Shown here: in pieces, positions 15,992 through 24,086 of the stretch | Layout of the letters: the number at the start of each line of letters is the position of its first letter | How positions within the stretch are numbered: the first letter of the stretch is position 1 | Translations under genes and position numbers: made by a program | Assembly (NCBI GenBank): GCA_016865505.2 | Contig: AP025252.1 | Location: 186,001 to 250,000 of the forward strand | Origin: Bryobacterales bacterium F-183 | GTDB taxonomy: Bacteria; Acidobacteriota; Terriglobia; Bryobacterales; Bryobacteraceae | Direction: 5' to 3' | Length of the DNA stretch: 64,000 nt | Notes under the pieces: model-generated | The model's database searches: none | What the model saw: only the letters and a program-made list of their open reading frames with translations | Told to the model about the DNA's origin: nothing

Positions 15992-18658
15992 ATGTCCGAA
16001 TTTGATCGCTATCAGGCCATCTTTGCCGCCGCGCCGGTAGGTCTGGTGGTGGTAGATCCTTCGGGCAACATCACAGAGACCAATACGGCATTCGGCGAAT
16101 TGGCTGCACAGACCGCCGCCGCGCTGCAAGGTACGCCATTGCACACGCTGGTGGGGACGACTGAGGCGCACCGCCTGTTGCACGACCCCGCACCTTCGAC
16201 GCTTGAGGTACAACTGCAGTCGGCGAGCGGGCGTACGGTAGAAACCGAATGGCGCATGGCGACGTGCCCGACTACGCATTGCCGGTTCTTCTCCGTGCAG
16301 GACATCACGTGGCGGAAGCGGCAGCAGTTGGCGCTGCGGCATAACGAGGAGCGGTTCGGCACGATCGTACGCGCGGTGACCGACCTGATCTGGACCAACA
16401 ACGCCAAGGGTGAGATGGAAGGCGAGCAGCCCGCGTGGGGCGAGTTCACTGGCCAGACGTACGACGAATATCAGGGCTTTGGATGGTCGAAGGCGCTGCA
16501 TCCTGACGATCTGCAGCCGACGATCGACGCGTGGAACCGGTCTGTTGCGCAACGTGCGGTGTACAAGGTAGAGCACCGGGTGCGGCGGCATGATGGCGTG
16601 TACCGGCTGTTTTTGGTGCGAGCTGTGCCTGTACTGGAGAGCGACGGTTCCATTCGGGAGTGGGTGGGCGTGCATGCCGACATCACAGAGCGGCGGGCTA
16701 CGGAAGAGGCGCTACGCAATAGCGAGGGGCGGTTGCGTTTGGCGCAGGCTGCGGCCGGGCTTGGGATCTGGGATCTGGACTTTGCGAGTGGCCACTTGTC
16801 CTGGTCGCAGGAGTTGCATGCGCTGCTTGGGGCGAGCGAAGAGGAAACGCCGTCGATTGCGTTAGCCGAACGATTCATTCATCCTGAGGACCGGCAGCGA
16901 GTTCGCATGGCCGTACTGAGTTCGCTGGTGAAGGGCAAGCCGCTGGATACGACGTTCCGGGTGGTTCGTACGGGCGGCGAGGTACGGTGGCTGCTGTGCC
17001 GCGCGAGCGTGTTTGCCGATGCTGTTGGACAGCCGGCACGAGCGCTGGGCGTGAGCCTGGACATCACGTTCCAAAAGATGGCAGAGCACCGGACGGCGTT
17101 CCTGCTGGCGTTGGAGGACGTGATCCGCAATCTGTCGGACCCGCGTGAAATTGTGAGTAGCGCGGCGATGATGCTGGCGGTGCATCTGGACGCCGGGCGG
17201 TGTTCCTACATCGAGACTGATCCGCAGTTAACGAGCTATCAGGTGGTGGGGGCGTACAATCGCGATCCGGCGATCGACATCACGGTGCCATTCCGCTTGA
17301 CGGACTTGGCGCCGCAGTTTCAGGATGCGATCCGTCAAGGGGACCTGGTGTCCGTGGTCGATAGCGAAACCGATAGCAACCTGGTTGGCGATGCCGTGCA
17401 TGTCATGCGGCGGTTGGGGATTCGCGCGTCGCTCTGTGCGCCTTTGCACAAACGTGGGAAGCCGCTGGCCATGCTTTCCGTGCATTCGAGTACACCACGG
17501 CATTGGACCAAGGACGAGTGCGAGTTGGTGCTGGCGGTGGCGAGCCGTTGCTGGGAGAGCTTGGAGCGGGCGAAGTCTGAGTCGCAACTGGCGCAGAGCG
17601 AGCAAAAGTTGCAGCAGGTGTTTGCGCAGGCACCAGTAGCGATTGTGGTGTTTCGGGGTCGCGACCTGGTCATCGAGATGGCCAACCCAACGTTTGAGTC
17701 TTTGGTGCAGAAGCGGCTGCGGATCGGTGCGCCGTTGCGTGATCTGCTGCCGGAGTTGGGGTCCCATGTGTTTGAGGCTTTCGACAGCGTGCTGGAGACA
17801 GGTGAGGCGTTTGTCGCGACGGACTTCTATGTCCCGTACGACCAGAAGGGGGACGGTACGATCCGCGATCACTGGTTCAACGTGGTGTACCATCCCTTGC
17901 GCGATCGGGATGGAAACGTGTGGGGCGTGGTCGCGGTCTCCAATGAAGTGACGGCGCAGGTTGTCGCACGAAAGGAATTGGAGCGCGCGAACCGGGAGCT
18001 CGAAGAGTTCGCGTATGTGGCCAGCCACGATCTGCAAGAGCCTCTTCGGATGGTTGGCATCTATACCGAGTTGCTGACGAAGCGATACCTGGGTACAGAT
18101 ACGAAGGCGGTGGACTATGCGAACTTTATCCGCAAGGGTGTGGTTCGCATGGAGCAACTGATTCAGGATCTACTCTCGTTTTCGCGTACGATCCATGCGG
18201 AAGATGTCGAGGCTACGGCGGACCTCAATCAGTCTCTGCGGCTGGCGCTGGAGACGTTGGCGAATCGTATTGAAGAGACGGGCGCTGTGGTGGAGCACCG
18301 GGGTACGCTGCCGCAGACTCGAGGAGATGCCGCGCAGTTGGCGCTGGTGTTCCAAAACCTGCTGTCGAACTCGCTGAAGTATGCGCGGGAAGGCGTGCCG
18401 CCACGGATTGAGATCGCGGCGGAGGCTAGTGGGAACGGATGGCTGCTGACGTTCCGCGATAACGGCATCGGGTTCGAGCAGGTGTACGCGGAGCGTATCT
18501 TTGGGCTGTTCAAGAGGCTGCACAAGGATGCATACGCGGGCACGGGTTTGGGGTTGGCGATTTGCCAGCGTGTGGTGTCGCGCTATGGCGGTACGATCCG
18601 GGCGGAGGGTCGCCCGGGGGATGGCGCGACGTTCTATGTCTGGCTGCCGTCGCGTTAG
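15992..18658 (+). CDS. Multi-PAS/GAF hybrid-free sensor histidine kinase
   Basis: An 888-residue cytoplasmic kinase with no transmembrane helix. Order of domains: PAS (about 5-110), PAS/PAC (120-245), PAS/PAC (250-365), GAF (375-525), PAS (540-655), HisKA dimerisation with the phospho-acceptor His679 in ASHDLQEPLR, and HATPase_c with QNLLSNSLKYA, FRDNGIGF and GTGLGLAI. The LQEPLR H-box is typical of phytochrome-like and soil-bacterial multisensor kinases. No chromophore-binding cysteine could be assigned in the GAF domain. No response regulator or receiver domain is next to it, so its partner is elsewhere. Its TAG stop overlaps the stop of the convergent DUF6496 gene. Confidence 0.88.
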   Translation: MSEFDRYQAIFAAAPVGLVVVDPSGNITETNTAFGELAAQTAAALQGTPLHTLVGTTEAHRLLHDPAPSTLEVQLQSASGRTVETEWRMATCPTTHCRFFSVQDITWRKRQQLALRHNEERFGTIVRAVTDLIWTNNAKGEMEGEQPAWGEFTGQTYDEYQGFGWSKALHPDDLQPTIDAWNRSVAQRAVYKVEHRVRRHDGVYRLFLVRAVPVLESDGSIREWVGVHADITERRATEEALRNSEGRLRLAQAAAGLGIWDLDFASGHLSWSQELHALLGASEEETPSIALAERFIHPEDRQRVRMAVLSSLVKGKPLDTTFRVVRTGGEVRWLLCRASVFADAVGQPARALGVSLDITFQKMAEHRTAFLLALEDVIRNLSDPREIVSSAAMMLAVHLDAGRCSYIETDPQLTSYQVVGAYNRDPAIDITVPFRLTDLAPQFQDAIRQGDLVSVVDSETDSNLVGDAVHVMRRLGIRASLCAPLHKRGKPLAMLSVHSSTPRHWTKDECELVLAVASRCWESLERAKSESQLAQSEQKLQQVFAQAPVAIVVFRGRDLVIEMANPTFESLVQKRLRIGAPLRDLLPELGSHVFEAFDSVLETGEAFVATDFYVPYDQKGDGTIRDHWFNVVYHPLRDRDGNVWGVVAVSNEVTAQVVARKELERANRELEEFAYVASHDLQEPLRMVGIYTELLTKRYLGTDTKAVDYANFIRKGVVRMEQLIQDLLSFSRTIHAEDVEATADLNQSLRLALETLANRIEETGAVVEHRGTLPQTRGDAAQLALVFQNLLSNSLKYAREGVPPRIEIAAEASGNGWLLTFRDNGIGFEQVYAERIFGLFKRLHKDAYAGTGLGLAICQRVVSRYGGTIRAEGRPGDGATFYVWLPSR

Positions 18659-18879
18659 CTCTTCTTGGCTTTGCGCGGGGCCTTCTTCTTTTCGGGTATG
18701 TCCGCGCCCGCTTCGCGCGCTTCGCTCAGTGCGATGGCGACGGCCTGTTTGCGGCTGGTGACTTTATCGCCGCTGCTGGACTTTAAGCTGCCGCGCTTGT
18801 ATTCGCCCATCACCTTTTCGATCTTCTTATCGCCTGTCTTCTTGGCTGCCTTTTTGCCGGCCGCCTTTTTGGTTGCCAT
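18655..18879 (-). CDS. Small basic DUF6496-type protein
   Basis: A 74-residue, very basic protein. The N-terminus is a lysine/alanine tail (MATKKAAGKKAAKK), resembling histone-H1-like tails, followed by the conserved core KVMGEYKRGSLKSSSG and KVTSRKQAVAIALSEA characteristic of DUF6496 proteins, then another Lys-rich end. Nucleic-acid binding is a reasonable inference from charge but is untested. The ATG at 18879 is preferred; a longer in-frame start would add 50 residues of unrelated, non-conserved sequence overlapping the divergent regulatory region. Its TAA stop overlaps the histidine kinase TAG on the other strand. Confidence 0.75.
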   Translation of the reverse strand: MATKKAAGKKAAKKTGDKKIEKVMGEYKRGSLKSSSGDKVTSRKQAVAIALSEAREAGADIPEKKKAPRKAKKS

Positions 18880-18930
18880 GACCGTTGATGGTGGTTTGAG
18901 CCGATAAGTTTCAATCTCCAGTTGCATTCG

Positions 18931-18988
18931 CGACTGAAAGAGTCGTATATTGACTCTGAGCTCTCTTGTGCAAGTCAGTTGCAGAGCT
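18931..18988. promoter_or_regulatory. Overlapping inverted repeats between the DUF6496 and PepSY genes
   Basis: The 158-base gap between the divergent genes contains nested dyads. CGACT-GAAAG-AGTCG (18931-18945) overlaps AGAGTC-GTATATT-GACTCT (18939-18957), so the two hairpins are mutually exclusive. Next comes AGCTCT (18959-18964) paired with AGAGCT (18983-18988), enclosing the palindrome CTTGTGCAAG (18965-18974). This could be one or more operators or a structured 5' leader for the flavin cluster. It does not match the FMN riboswitch consensus as I know it. Confidence 0.35.
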
Positions 18989-19037
18989 AAAACCACAGCA
19001 ACGATTTTACAATTCCAGGGTTGTAGCACTCATCGGC

Positions 19038-19646
19038 ATGCGGCAGAGCAGAAAAGCATTTTGGTGGACGCAGGTACGCGTATGGCATTGGGTCAGTTCG
19101 GCGATTTCGCTGATTGGTATGATCCTGTTTGCCATTACGGGTATCACTCTGAATCACGCGTCGGCGATTGAAGCATCGCCGGTGGTGACCAAGCGTGATG
19201 CGGTACTGCCGGCGGACTTGCAGAAGTCTTTGCGGGCTGCGGAAGCACAGAAAGCGGATCTGCCCGAGCCAGTTGCAAACTGGTTGCGATCGGAACTGGG
19301 TGTAGTCCCGAAGAGTGTGGAATGGCAGAGCGGCGAAGTTTACGTCGGGATGCCTGGGCCAGGGTCGGATACGTGGTTGACGGTGCAATTGGATAGTGGT
19401 GCGGTGCATCACGAATCTACCAGCAGGGGTTGGGTGTCGTACCTGAACGACCTGCATAAGGGCCGCAACACGGGTACGGCATGGGTGTGGTTTCTGGATG
19501 TGTTCGCGGTGGCGAGCATTATCTTCTGCGTTACGGGACTGCTGTTGCTGCAACTGCACGCGAAGAACCGGCCGTTTACGTGGCCGGCGGTTTCGATTGG
19601 TTTTGTCTTGCCGGTGATGGTGATCGTCATTTTTATCCACAGGTAG
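19038..19646 (+). CDS. PepSY-associated TM protein (flavin-cluster electron-transfer candidate)
   Basis: A 202-residue membrane protein of the PepSY_TM type. The first helix follows the pattern VRVWHWVSSAISLIGMILF and ends at a TLNH motif; an exported domain of about 100 residues follows; the second helix begins after DLHKGRNTG and contains CVTGLLLLQLH; a third helix ends the protein. Conserved histidines at helix ends are possible haem or metal ligands. It heads a same-strand run with DUF2271, DUF4198 and ApbE genes. PepSY proteins in flavinylation-associated neighbourhoods are proposed to move electrons across the inner membrane, which would suit this place. The ATG at 19038 is chosen because an upstream in-frame start would translate through the dyad-rich leader. 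Confidence 0.75.
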   Translation: MRQSRKAFWWTQVRVWHWVSSAISLIGMILFAITGITLNHASAIEASPVVTKRDAVLPADLQKSLRAAEAQKADLPEPVANWLRSELGVVPKSVEWQSGEVYVGMPGPGSDTWLTVQLDSGAVHHESTSRGWVSYLNDLHKGRNTGTAWVWFLDVFAVASIIFCVTGLLLLQLHAKNRPFTWPAVSIGFVLPVMVIVIFIHR

Positions 19647-19655
19647 CTCACGCAA

Positions 19656-20165
19656 ATGAACTCTAAGAAGCTTGTCGCAGTTTCCCTGCCCGCCGCCGCT
19701 GCGGCGATGGCGGCTGATCTCAATGTCTCGCTTGAAATCCCGAAGATGAACGTAGCCGAGTACCACCGGCCGTACGTCGCGATGTGGATCGAGAAGCCGG
19801 ACCAGAGCTTTGTGCAGAATGTGGCCGTCTGGTACGACGTGCGTCCGAAGGGACGGAAGTCCGGCACGACGTGGCTGAAGGATCTTCGGCAGTGGTGGCG
19901 GAAGTCCGGCCGTGAGTTGACGATGCCAGTGGACGGAGTGAGCGGGGCAACACGAGCCGCGGGGTCACACACGTTGAGCTTTGCCGGAGCGAAGACGCTT
20001 GCGCCGGGGTCGTATGAGTTTGTGATTGAGGCGGCGCGCGAAGTGGGCGGCCGTGAACTATTGCGGGTGCCATTTGAGTGGCCTGCCAAGCGCGGCGGCA
20101 ACAACAGCCAAAGCGCACAAGGTACGACAGAACTGGGGGCCGTCAAAGTGACGGTGACACCGTAG
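19656..20165 (+). CDS. DUF2271 protein with a predicted FMN-attachment motif
   Basis: A 169-residue exported protein. A short signal peptide (cleavage near AMA-AD, residue 20) leads into a DUF2271 domain with YVAMWIEKPDQSFVQNVAVWYD and TTWLKDLRQWWRKSG split over residues 40-85. The segment DGVSGATRAAG (Asp93 to Thr99) matches the D-x-x-S/T-G-A-T flavinylation motif that ApbE recognises in NqrC, RnfG and similar proteins; Thr99 would carry FMN by phosphoester bond. An ApbE gene is two genes downstream. The protein is therefore a likely periplasmic flavoprotein receiving electrons from or giving them to the PepSY protein. FMN attachment is a prediction from motif and context. Confidence 0.82.
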   Translation: MNSKKLVAVSLPAAAAAMAADLNVSLEIPKMNVAEYHRPYVAMWIEKPDQSFVQNVAVWYDVRPKGRKSGTTWLKDLRQWWRKSGRELTMPVDGVSGATRAAGSHTLSFAGAKTLAPGSYEFVIEAAREVGGRELLRVPFEWPAKRGGNNSQSAQGTTELGAVKVTVTP

Positions 20166-20194
20166 AGGATCGAGTTTTTTCGAAGAAGAACAAT

Positions 20195-20986
20195 ATGATG
20201 TTTGCCAAGACCAACTTCCTGAAGTCCGTTACGCTGGCCGTCGCGCTGGCTACGTCGGCGCACGCACATCGTGCATGGCTGCTGCCGTCGGCCACTGTAT
20301 TTTCAGGCGACGACAAGTGGGTGACGATCGACGCGGCGATTTCGAACGACCTGTTTTACTTCGAGCACGTGCCGATGCGCTTGGAGAATCTGACGGCAAT
20401 CGCACCGGATGGTTCGGTGTTGAAGCCGCAGTTTCTGAACACGGGCAAGTACCGGAGCACCTTTGACGTCGAGCTGGAGAAATCCGGGACGTACAAGTTC
20501 GCGGTGGTGAACCAGTCGGTCATGGCGTCCTGGGAAGAGAACGGCGAAACCAAGCGGTGGCGGGGTCCGGCGGCGAATGCGGACAAGGAGATTCCGGCCA
20601 ACGCAGCGAAGCTGCAGAAGAGCGGGATGAGCCAGCGCATCGAAGTGTTTGTCACGGCGGGCAAGCCGACCCGCAAGGTTTTGGAGCCGACGGGCAAGGG
20701 CTTGGAGTTGGTGGCGGAGACGCACCCGAACGATCTGTTCGCGGGTGAGAAGGCGAAGTTTGGGTTTCTGGTAGACGGCAAGCCGGCGGCGAACATCACG
20801 GTGACGGTGGCTCCTGGTGGCAAGCGGTATCGCGACAACCTCAAAGAACTGCAGTTGAAAACGGATGCCGACGGGATGTTCACGGTTCCGTTTACCGAAG
20901 CGGGCATGTACTGGCTGAATGCGACGGCGAACGTCGGCGGGTCCCGCGCGAGCTATGTGGCCACACTTGAGGTGTTGCCGCAGTAA
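20195..20986 (+). CDS. DUF4198 periplasmic protein
   Basis: A 263-residue exported protein. The signal peptide ends ATSAHAHRAWLLPS; DUF4198 proteins commonly have a histidine right after the cleavage site, and here AHA-HRAW would leave His as the mature N-terminus, a possible metal ligand. The remainder is beta-rich, with an Ig/carboxypeptidase-regulatory-like end (GMFTVPFTEAGMYWL). Related proteins are annotated near nickel, cobalt or iron uptake and in flavinylation clusters. The ATG at 20195 follows GAAGAAGAA and lies 29 bases after the DUF2271 stop; longer in-frame starts overlap that gene. The exact role is unknown; binding of a metal or ligand at the cell surface is inferred. Confidence 0.75.
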   Translation: MMFAKTNFLKSVTLAVALATSAHAHRAWLLPSATVFSGDDKWVTIDAAISNDLFYFEHVPMRLENLTAIAPDGSVLKPQFLNTGKYRSTFDVELEKSGTYKFAVVNQSVMASWEENGETKRWRGPAANADKEIPANAAKLQKSGMSQRIEVFVTAGKPTRKVLEPTGKGLELVAETHPNDLFAGEKAKFGFLVDGKPAANITVTVAPGGKRYRDNLKELQLKTDADGMFTVPFTEAGMYWLNATANVGGSRASYVATLEVLPQ

Positions 20987-20999
20987 TAAGATCGGTAGT

Positions 21000-21965
21000 T
21001 TGCAAGAAGCAACACGCATCTACATTCCCCGGCTTGCGGAGATCCCAGATCTACCCGCAGCCGGGGATGTTTTTTGTCTGGGCGGCCATACGATGGGCAC
21101 GAACTGGCAGGTTCGCGTGGCGGGGGTGTCCGAGGGTGCGGAACTTCTTGCGGGCATTGAGCGGCAACTGGACCTGGTGATCGCGCAGATGAGTACGTGG
21201 GAGCCGGAATCGGATGTGAGCCGCGTGAATCGGGGTCCGCATGGGGAGTGGCATGACCTTGCACCTGAGTTTTTTGAGGTGCTGTCGTGCGCGATGCGAA
21301 TCGCCGCAGAGACGGGCAGCGCGTACGATCCGACGGTGGGTCCGGCGGTGGATTTGTGGGGGTTCGGTCCACATCAGGAGAGGCGTACGTCGCCACCGAC
21401 GGAGGCTGAGATTGCGCAGGTACGGCGCGAGGTGGGGTATCAACATCTGGAGTTGGATGTCGCGGGGCGGCGTGTACGGCGGTTGACGCGCAGTGTCACG
21501 ATCGATCTGTCGTCGATCGCAAAAGGGTACGCGGTGGATTTGGTGGCGCGGTATCTGGATGGCTGCGGTGTAGGGTCTTACCTGGTAGAGATTGGCGGCG
21601 AGTTGAAGGGTCGCGGTGTGAAGCCGGATGGGCAGCCATGGTGGGTGGAGATGGAAGGCGAGCCTCGCGCCATGGTGGCGTTGTGCGATCTGGCGATCGC
21701 GTCTTCGGGCGATTACTTGCGGCACTTTGTGTACAACGGCGAGTTGTACGGCCACACGATTGACCCTCGTACATGCAGGCCCGTGTCGTGCGGGCGGTTG
21801 CCTTGGACGGTGAGTGTCCTGCATGCGAGTTGTATGGAAGCTGATGCGTACGCCACGGCGATGATGGTGGCGGGCATGGATGTGAAGCGCGATGTCGCGG
21901 CGCGGTTGGTATACAACGGGCAGGTGTTTGAGACGGCGCTGTTGGCGGAGATGGGTGAGGACTGA
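21000..21965 (+). CDS. apbE: FAD:protein FMN transferase, ApbE
   Basis: About 321 residues of the ApbE family, which transfers FMN from FAD to Thr/Ser in target proteins outside the cytoplasm. Seen signatures: HTMGTNWQV, STWEPESDVSRVN, PTVGPAVDLWGFGP, IDLSSIAKGYAVD, EIGGELKGRG, IASSGDY, HTIDPRT and ADAYATAMM, which together cover the FAD- and Mg-binding residues. No classical signal peptide is clear with the TTG start at 21000; ATG codons at 20919 and 20955 overlap the DUF4198 gene and give an Arg/Cys-rich extension, so the start is uncertain. Its likely substrate, with the DGVSGAT motif, is two genes upstream. The following tRNA gene is on the other strand. Confidence 0.92.
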   Translation: MQEATRIYIPRLAEIPDLPAAGDVFCLGGHTMGTNWQVRVAGVSEGAELLAGIERQLDLVIAQMSTWEPESDVSRVNRGPHGEWHDLAPEFFEVLSCAMRIAAETGSAYDPTVGPAVDLWGFGPHQERRTSPPTEAEIAQVRREVGYQHLELDVAGRRVRRLTRSVTIDLSSIAKGYAVDLVARYLDGCGVGSYLVEIGGELKGRGVKPDGQPWWVEMEGEPRAMVALCDLAIASSGDYLRHFVYNGELYGHTIDPRTCRPVSCGRLPWTVSVLHASCMEADAYATAMMVAGMDVKRDVAARLVYNGQVFETALLAEMGED

Positions 21966-21973
21966 AGAGTGAG

Positions 21974-22050
21974 TGGTGGGGACGGGCAGATTCGAACTGC
22001 CGGCCTGCCGCTTAGGAGGCGGCCGCTCTATCCAACTGAGCTACGTCCCC
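21974..22050 (-). tRNA. tRNA-Arg (anticodon CCT)
   Basis: A complete cloverleaf on the minus strand. The 7-bp acceptor pairs GGGGACG with CGTCCCC, followed by discriminator A and an encoded CCA. The D-arm is GCTC/GAGC with AGTTGGATA in the loop. The anticodon stem GCCGC/GCGGC encloses CTCCTAA, giving anticodon CCT, which reads AGG arginine codons. The T-arm is GGCAG-TTCGAAT-CTGCC. AGG is a minor codon in this GC-rich sequence. Confidence 0.97.
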
Positions 22051-22087
22051 TCAAAGGGTGAATCGACTTTCAGTGTAGCAGCGGGAC

Positions 22088-23392
22088 TCAACTCTGCTCG
22101 CGTTTCTGCTCTTCGCGCCATTTGCGAATCTCTTCCAGCCGTTCAGCCAAGCGCTTTTCCATGCCCGCGTCTTTGGGCTCGTAAAAGCGAGTACCTAGTA
22201 ACGCTTCTGGCAAGCAATCCATAATATTCAATGCCCCGGCAAACTGATGTGCGTGCTGGTACCCTTTGCCGTACCCCCAGGCTTTCATCGACTTCGTAGC
22301 GGCATTGCGTAACTGCATGGGGACAGGGTCGGCGGGGCGCTTTTCTACGGTTTGCTGGGCGAGTCCCAGGGCTTTGTAGCCCGCGTCAGACTTGGGGGCG
22401 AGCGACAGGTAAATGGTGATCTGTGCGAGAGCTTGGTCGCCTTCGGGGATGCCCAGGAAGTGCGCGGCTTGTTGAGCGGCGATGGATTGTTCGAGCGCTC
22501 GGGGGTCCGCCATGCCGATGTCTTCGACGGCCATACGGACCAGGCGGCGAGCGAGGTACATGCGGTCTTCACCGGCTTCGAGCATGCGGGCCAGCCAGTA
22601 CAGCGCGGCATCGACATCGCTCGAACGTACGGACTTGTGAAGGGCGGAGATCAGGTTGAAGTGCTCTTCCCCGCCCTTGTCGTAGAGCAGCATCTTCCGC
22701 TGGGTGGAATCTTCTAAAGTCTCACGGGTGATGATGCCGTCGATGGCTCCGGCGGCGACGAGTTCCAGCAAATTGTAAGCCGAGCGGGCATCGCCATTGG
22801 CGAGCAGGGCCATTTGCTCGAGGATTTCTGGATCGGCCACTTGAACGTTGAGCGCCGTGAGGCCACGTTCGAGCAGGCGGACGAGTTCAGGTACGGTGAG
22901 GGCGCGAAGGATGTAGGTACGGGAGCGGCTGAGTAGCGCGCCGACCACCTCAAACGACGGATTCTCGGTGGTCGCACCGATCAGGATGACGTCGCCACGT
23001 TCGACGTACGGCAGGAAGGCGTCCTGCTGGGCTTTGTTGAAGCGGTGGATTTCGTCGACGAAGATGACGGTACGGCGGCCCAGGGCGCGGTTGCGTTCGG
23101 AATCCGCCATCACCGCCTTGATCTCTTTGATGCCGGACATCACGGCGCTGAAGGGTACGAACTCGGCTTTGGTGGCCTTGGCGATCAGGCCTGCAAGGGT
23201 GGTCTTGCCGACGCCGGGTGGTCCCCAAAGGATCATGGAGCCGAGTTGGTCCCGCTCGATCTGCATGCGCAAGGGTTTGCCTGGGCCGAGGATATGTTCC
23301 TGGCCAACGTACTCGTCGATGGTTTGGGGACGAAGACGTTCGGCGAGGGGGCGCCCCGCGAGCGGCTCTGCGTCGAATAAAGAAGCGTTCAC
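22088..23392 (-). CDS. rarA: Replication-associated recombination protein A (RarA/MgsA) AAA ATPase
   Basis: A 434-residue clamp-loader-like ATPase that acts at stalled replication forks and gaps. Walker A is [10 protein letters not shown], Walker B is [12 protein letters not shown], sensor 1 is [12 protein letters not shown], and the C-terminal tetramerisation/MgsA domain shows [18 protein letters not shown] and [11 protein letters not shown]. These are diagnostic for RarA. The GTG at 23392 (VNASLFD) gives the usual N-terminus ahead of PLAERLRP; an in-frame start 78 bases further upstream overlaps the divergent phosphoesterase gene. It lies just beyond the tRNA gene on the same strand. Assignment is secure. 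Confidence 0.93.
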   Translation of the reverse strand: MNASLFDAEPLAGRPLAERLRPQTIDEYVGQEHILGPGKPLRMQIERDQLGSMILWGPPGVGKTTLAGLIAKATKAEFVPFSAVMSGIKEIKAVMADSERNRALGRRTVIFVDEIHRFNKAQQDAFLPYVERGDVILIGATTENPSFEVVGALLSRSRTYILRALTVPELVRLLERGLTALNVQVADPEILEQMALLANGDARSAYNLLELVAAGAIDGIITRETLEDSTQRKMLLYDKGGEEHFNLISALHKSVRSSDVDAALYWLARMLEAGEDRMYLARRLVRMAVEDIGMADPRALEQSIAAQQAAHFLGIPEGDQALAQITIYLSLAPKSDAGYKALGLAQQTVEKRPADPVPMQLRNAATKSMKAWGYGKGYQHAHQFAGALNIMDCLPEALLGTRFYEPKDAGMEKRLAERLEEIRKWREEQKREQS

Positions 23393-23440
23393 AAGCCCGC
23401 TTTCATTATCCCCCGCGGCTGTTGATACAGTACGAAGACC

Positions 23441-24046
23441 TTGAAGATCCTGTTCTTTTCTGACATCCACGGCGACTTGAAAGCTCTGGACCGGTTGATG
23501 GCGATTGATGCCGATTTGTACGTCGCGGCAGGCGACGTTTCGAACTTTGCGCGCGGATTGGAGAACATTGGTCCGAAGCTCGCGGTGAAGGGGGAGTCGA
23601 TGCTAGTGATGCCTGGGAATCACGAGTCGGATCGCGATATTGAGCGGTTCTGCGAGCGGTACGGGCTGCGGAGCTTTCACAACACAGCGATTGACGTGGC
23701 CGGTGGAGCGTATCGCATGGCAGGACTGGGGTACTCGAACATCACGCCGTTTGAGACGCCGGGCGAGTACACGGAAGCGCAGATCGCGGAACGGTTGGAG
23801 CCGTGGAAGAACAGCGATAAGCCGCTGATTCTGGTTTGCCACTGTCCGCCCAAGGATACGGCGCTCGATGCGTCGGGTCCTGGAAAACACTTTGGAAGTT
23901 CGGCGATCCGGAGCTTTTTGGATGAGCAGCAGCCAGAGTACTTCTTTTGCGGCCATATCCACGAGGCGGCGGGCGTCGAGACTCGCCTGGGCAGGACATA
24001 TGGGCGAAATTTGGGCAAAGCGGGGTACATCCTCGAGATCGCCTAA
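23441..24046 (+). CDS. Metallophosphoesterase, calcineurin-like
   Basis: A soluble 201-residue phosphoesterase that starts directly with [10 protein letters not shown], followed by [24 protein letters not shown] and FCGHIHEA, so all metal ligands of the calcineurin-like fold are present. It resembles small YfcE-type or archaeal phosphodiesterases rather than the two enzymes at the start of the window. The TTG start follows GAAGACC and has no better competitor. It is divergent from rarA across 48 bases. The third TonB receptor follows after 40 bases, so the two may be cotranscribed; whether they are functionally linked is unknown. Confidence 0.82.
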   Translation: MKILFFSDIHGDLKALDRLMAIDADLYVAAGDVSNFARGLENIGPKLAVKGESMLVMPGNHESDRDIERFCERYGLRSFHNTAIDVAGGAYRMAGLGYSNITPFETPGEYTEAQIAERLEPWKNSDKPLILVCHCPPKDTALDASGPGKHFGSSAIRSFLDEQQPEYFFCGHIHEAAGVETRLGRTYGRNLGKAGYILEIA

Positions 24047-24086
24047 AGCGCAAGCGTCCGTCGCGACCATTGGTTAAGCTTGTTAA

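Noticed and set aside
18880-19037. FMN riboswitch upstream of the flavin cluster
   Set aside because: The conserved RFN core elements were looked for and not seen; only simple dyads are present.
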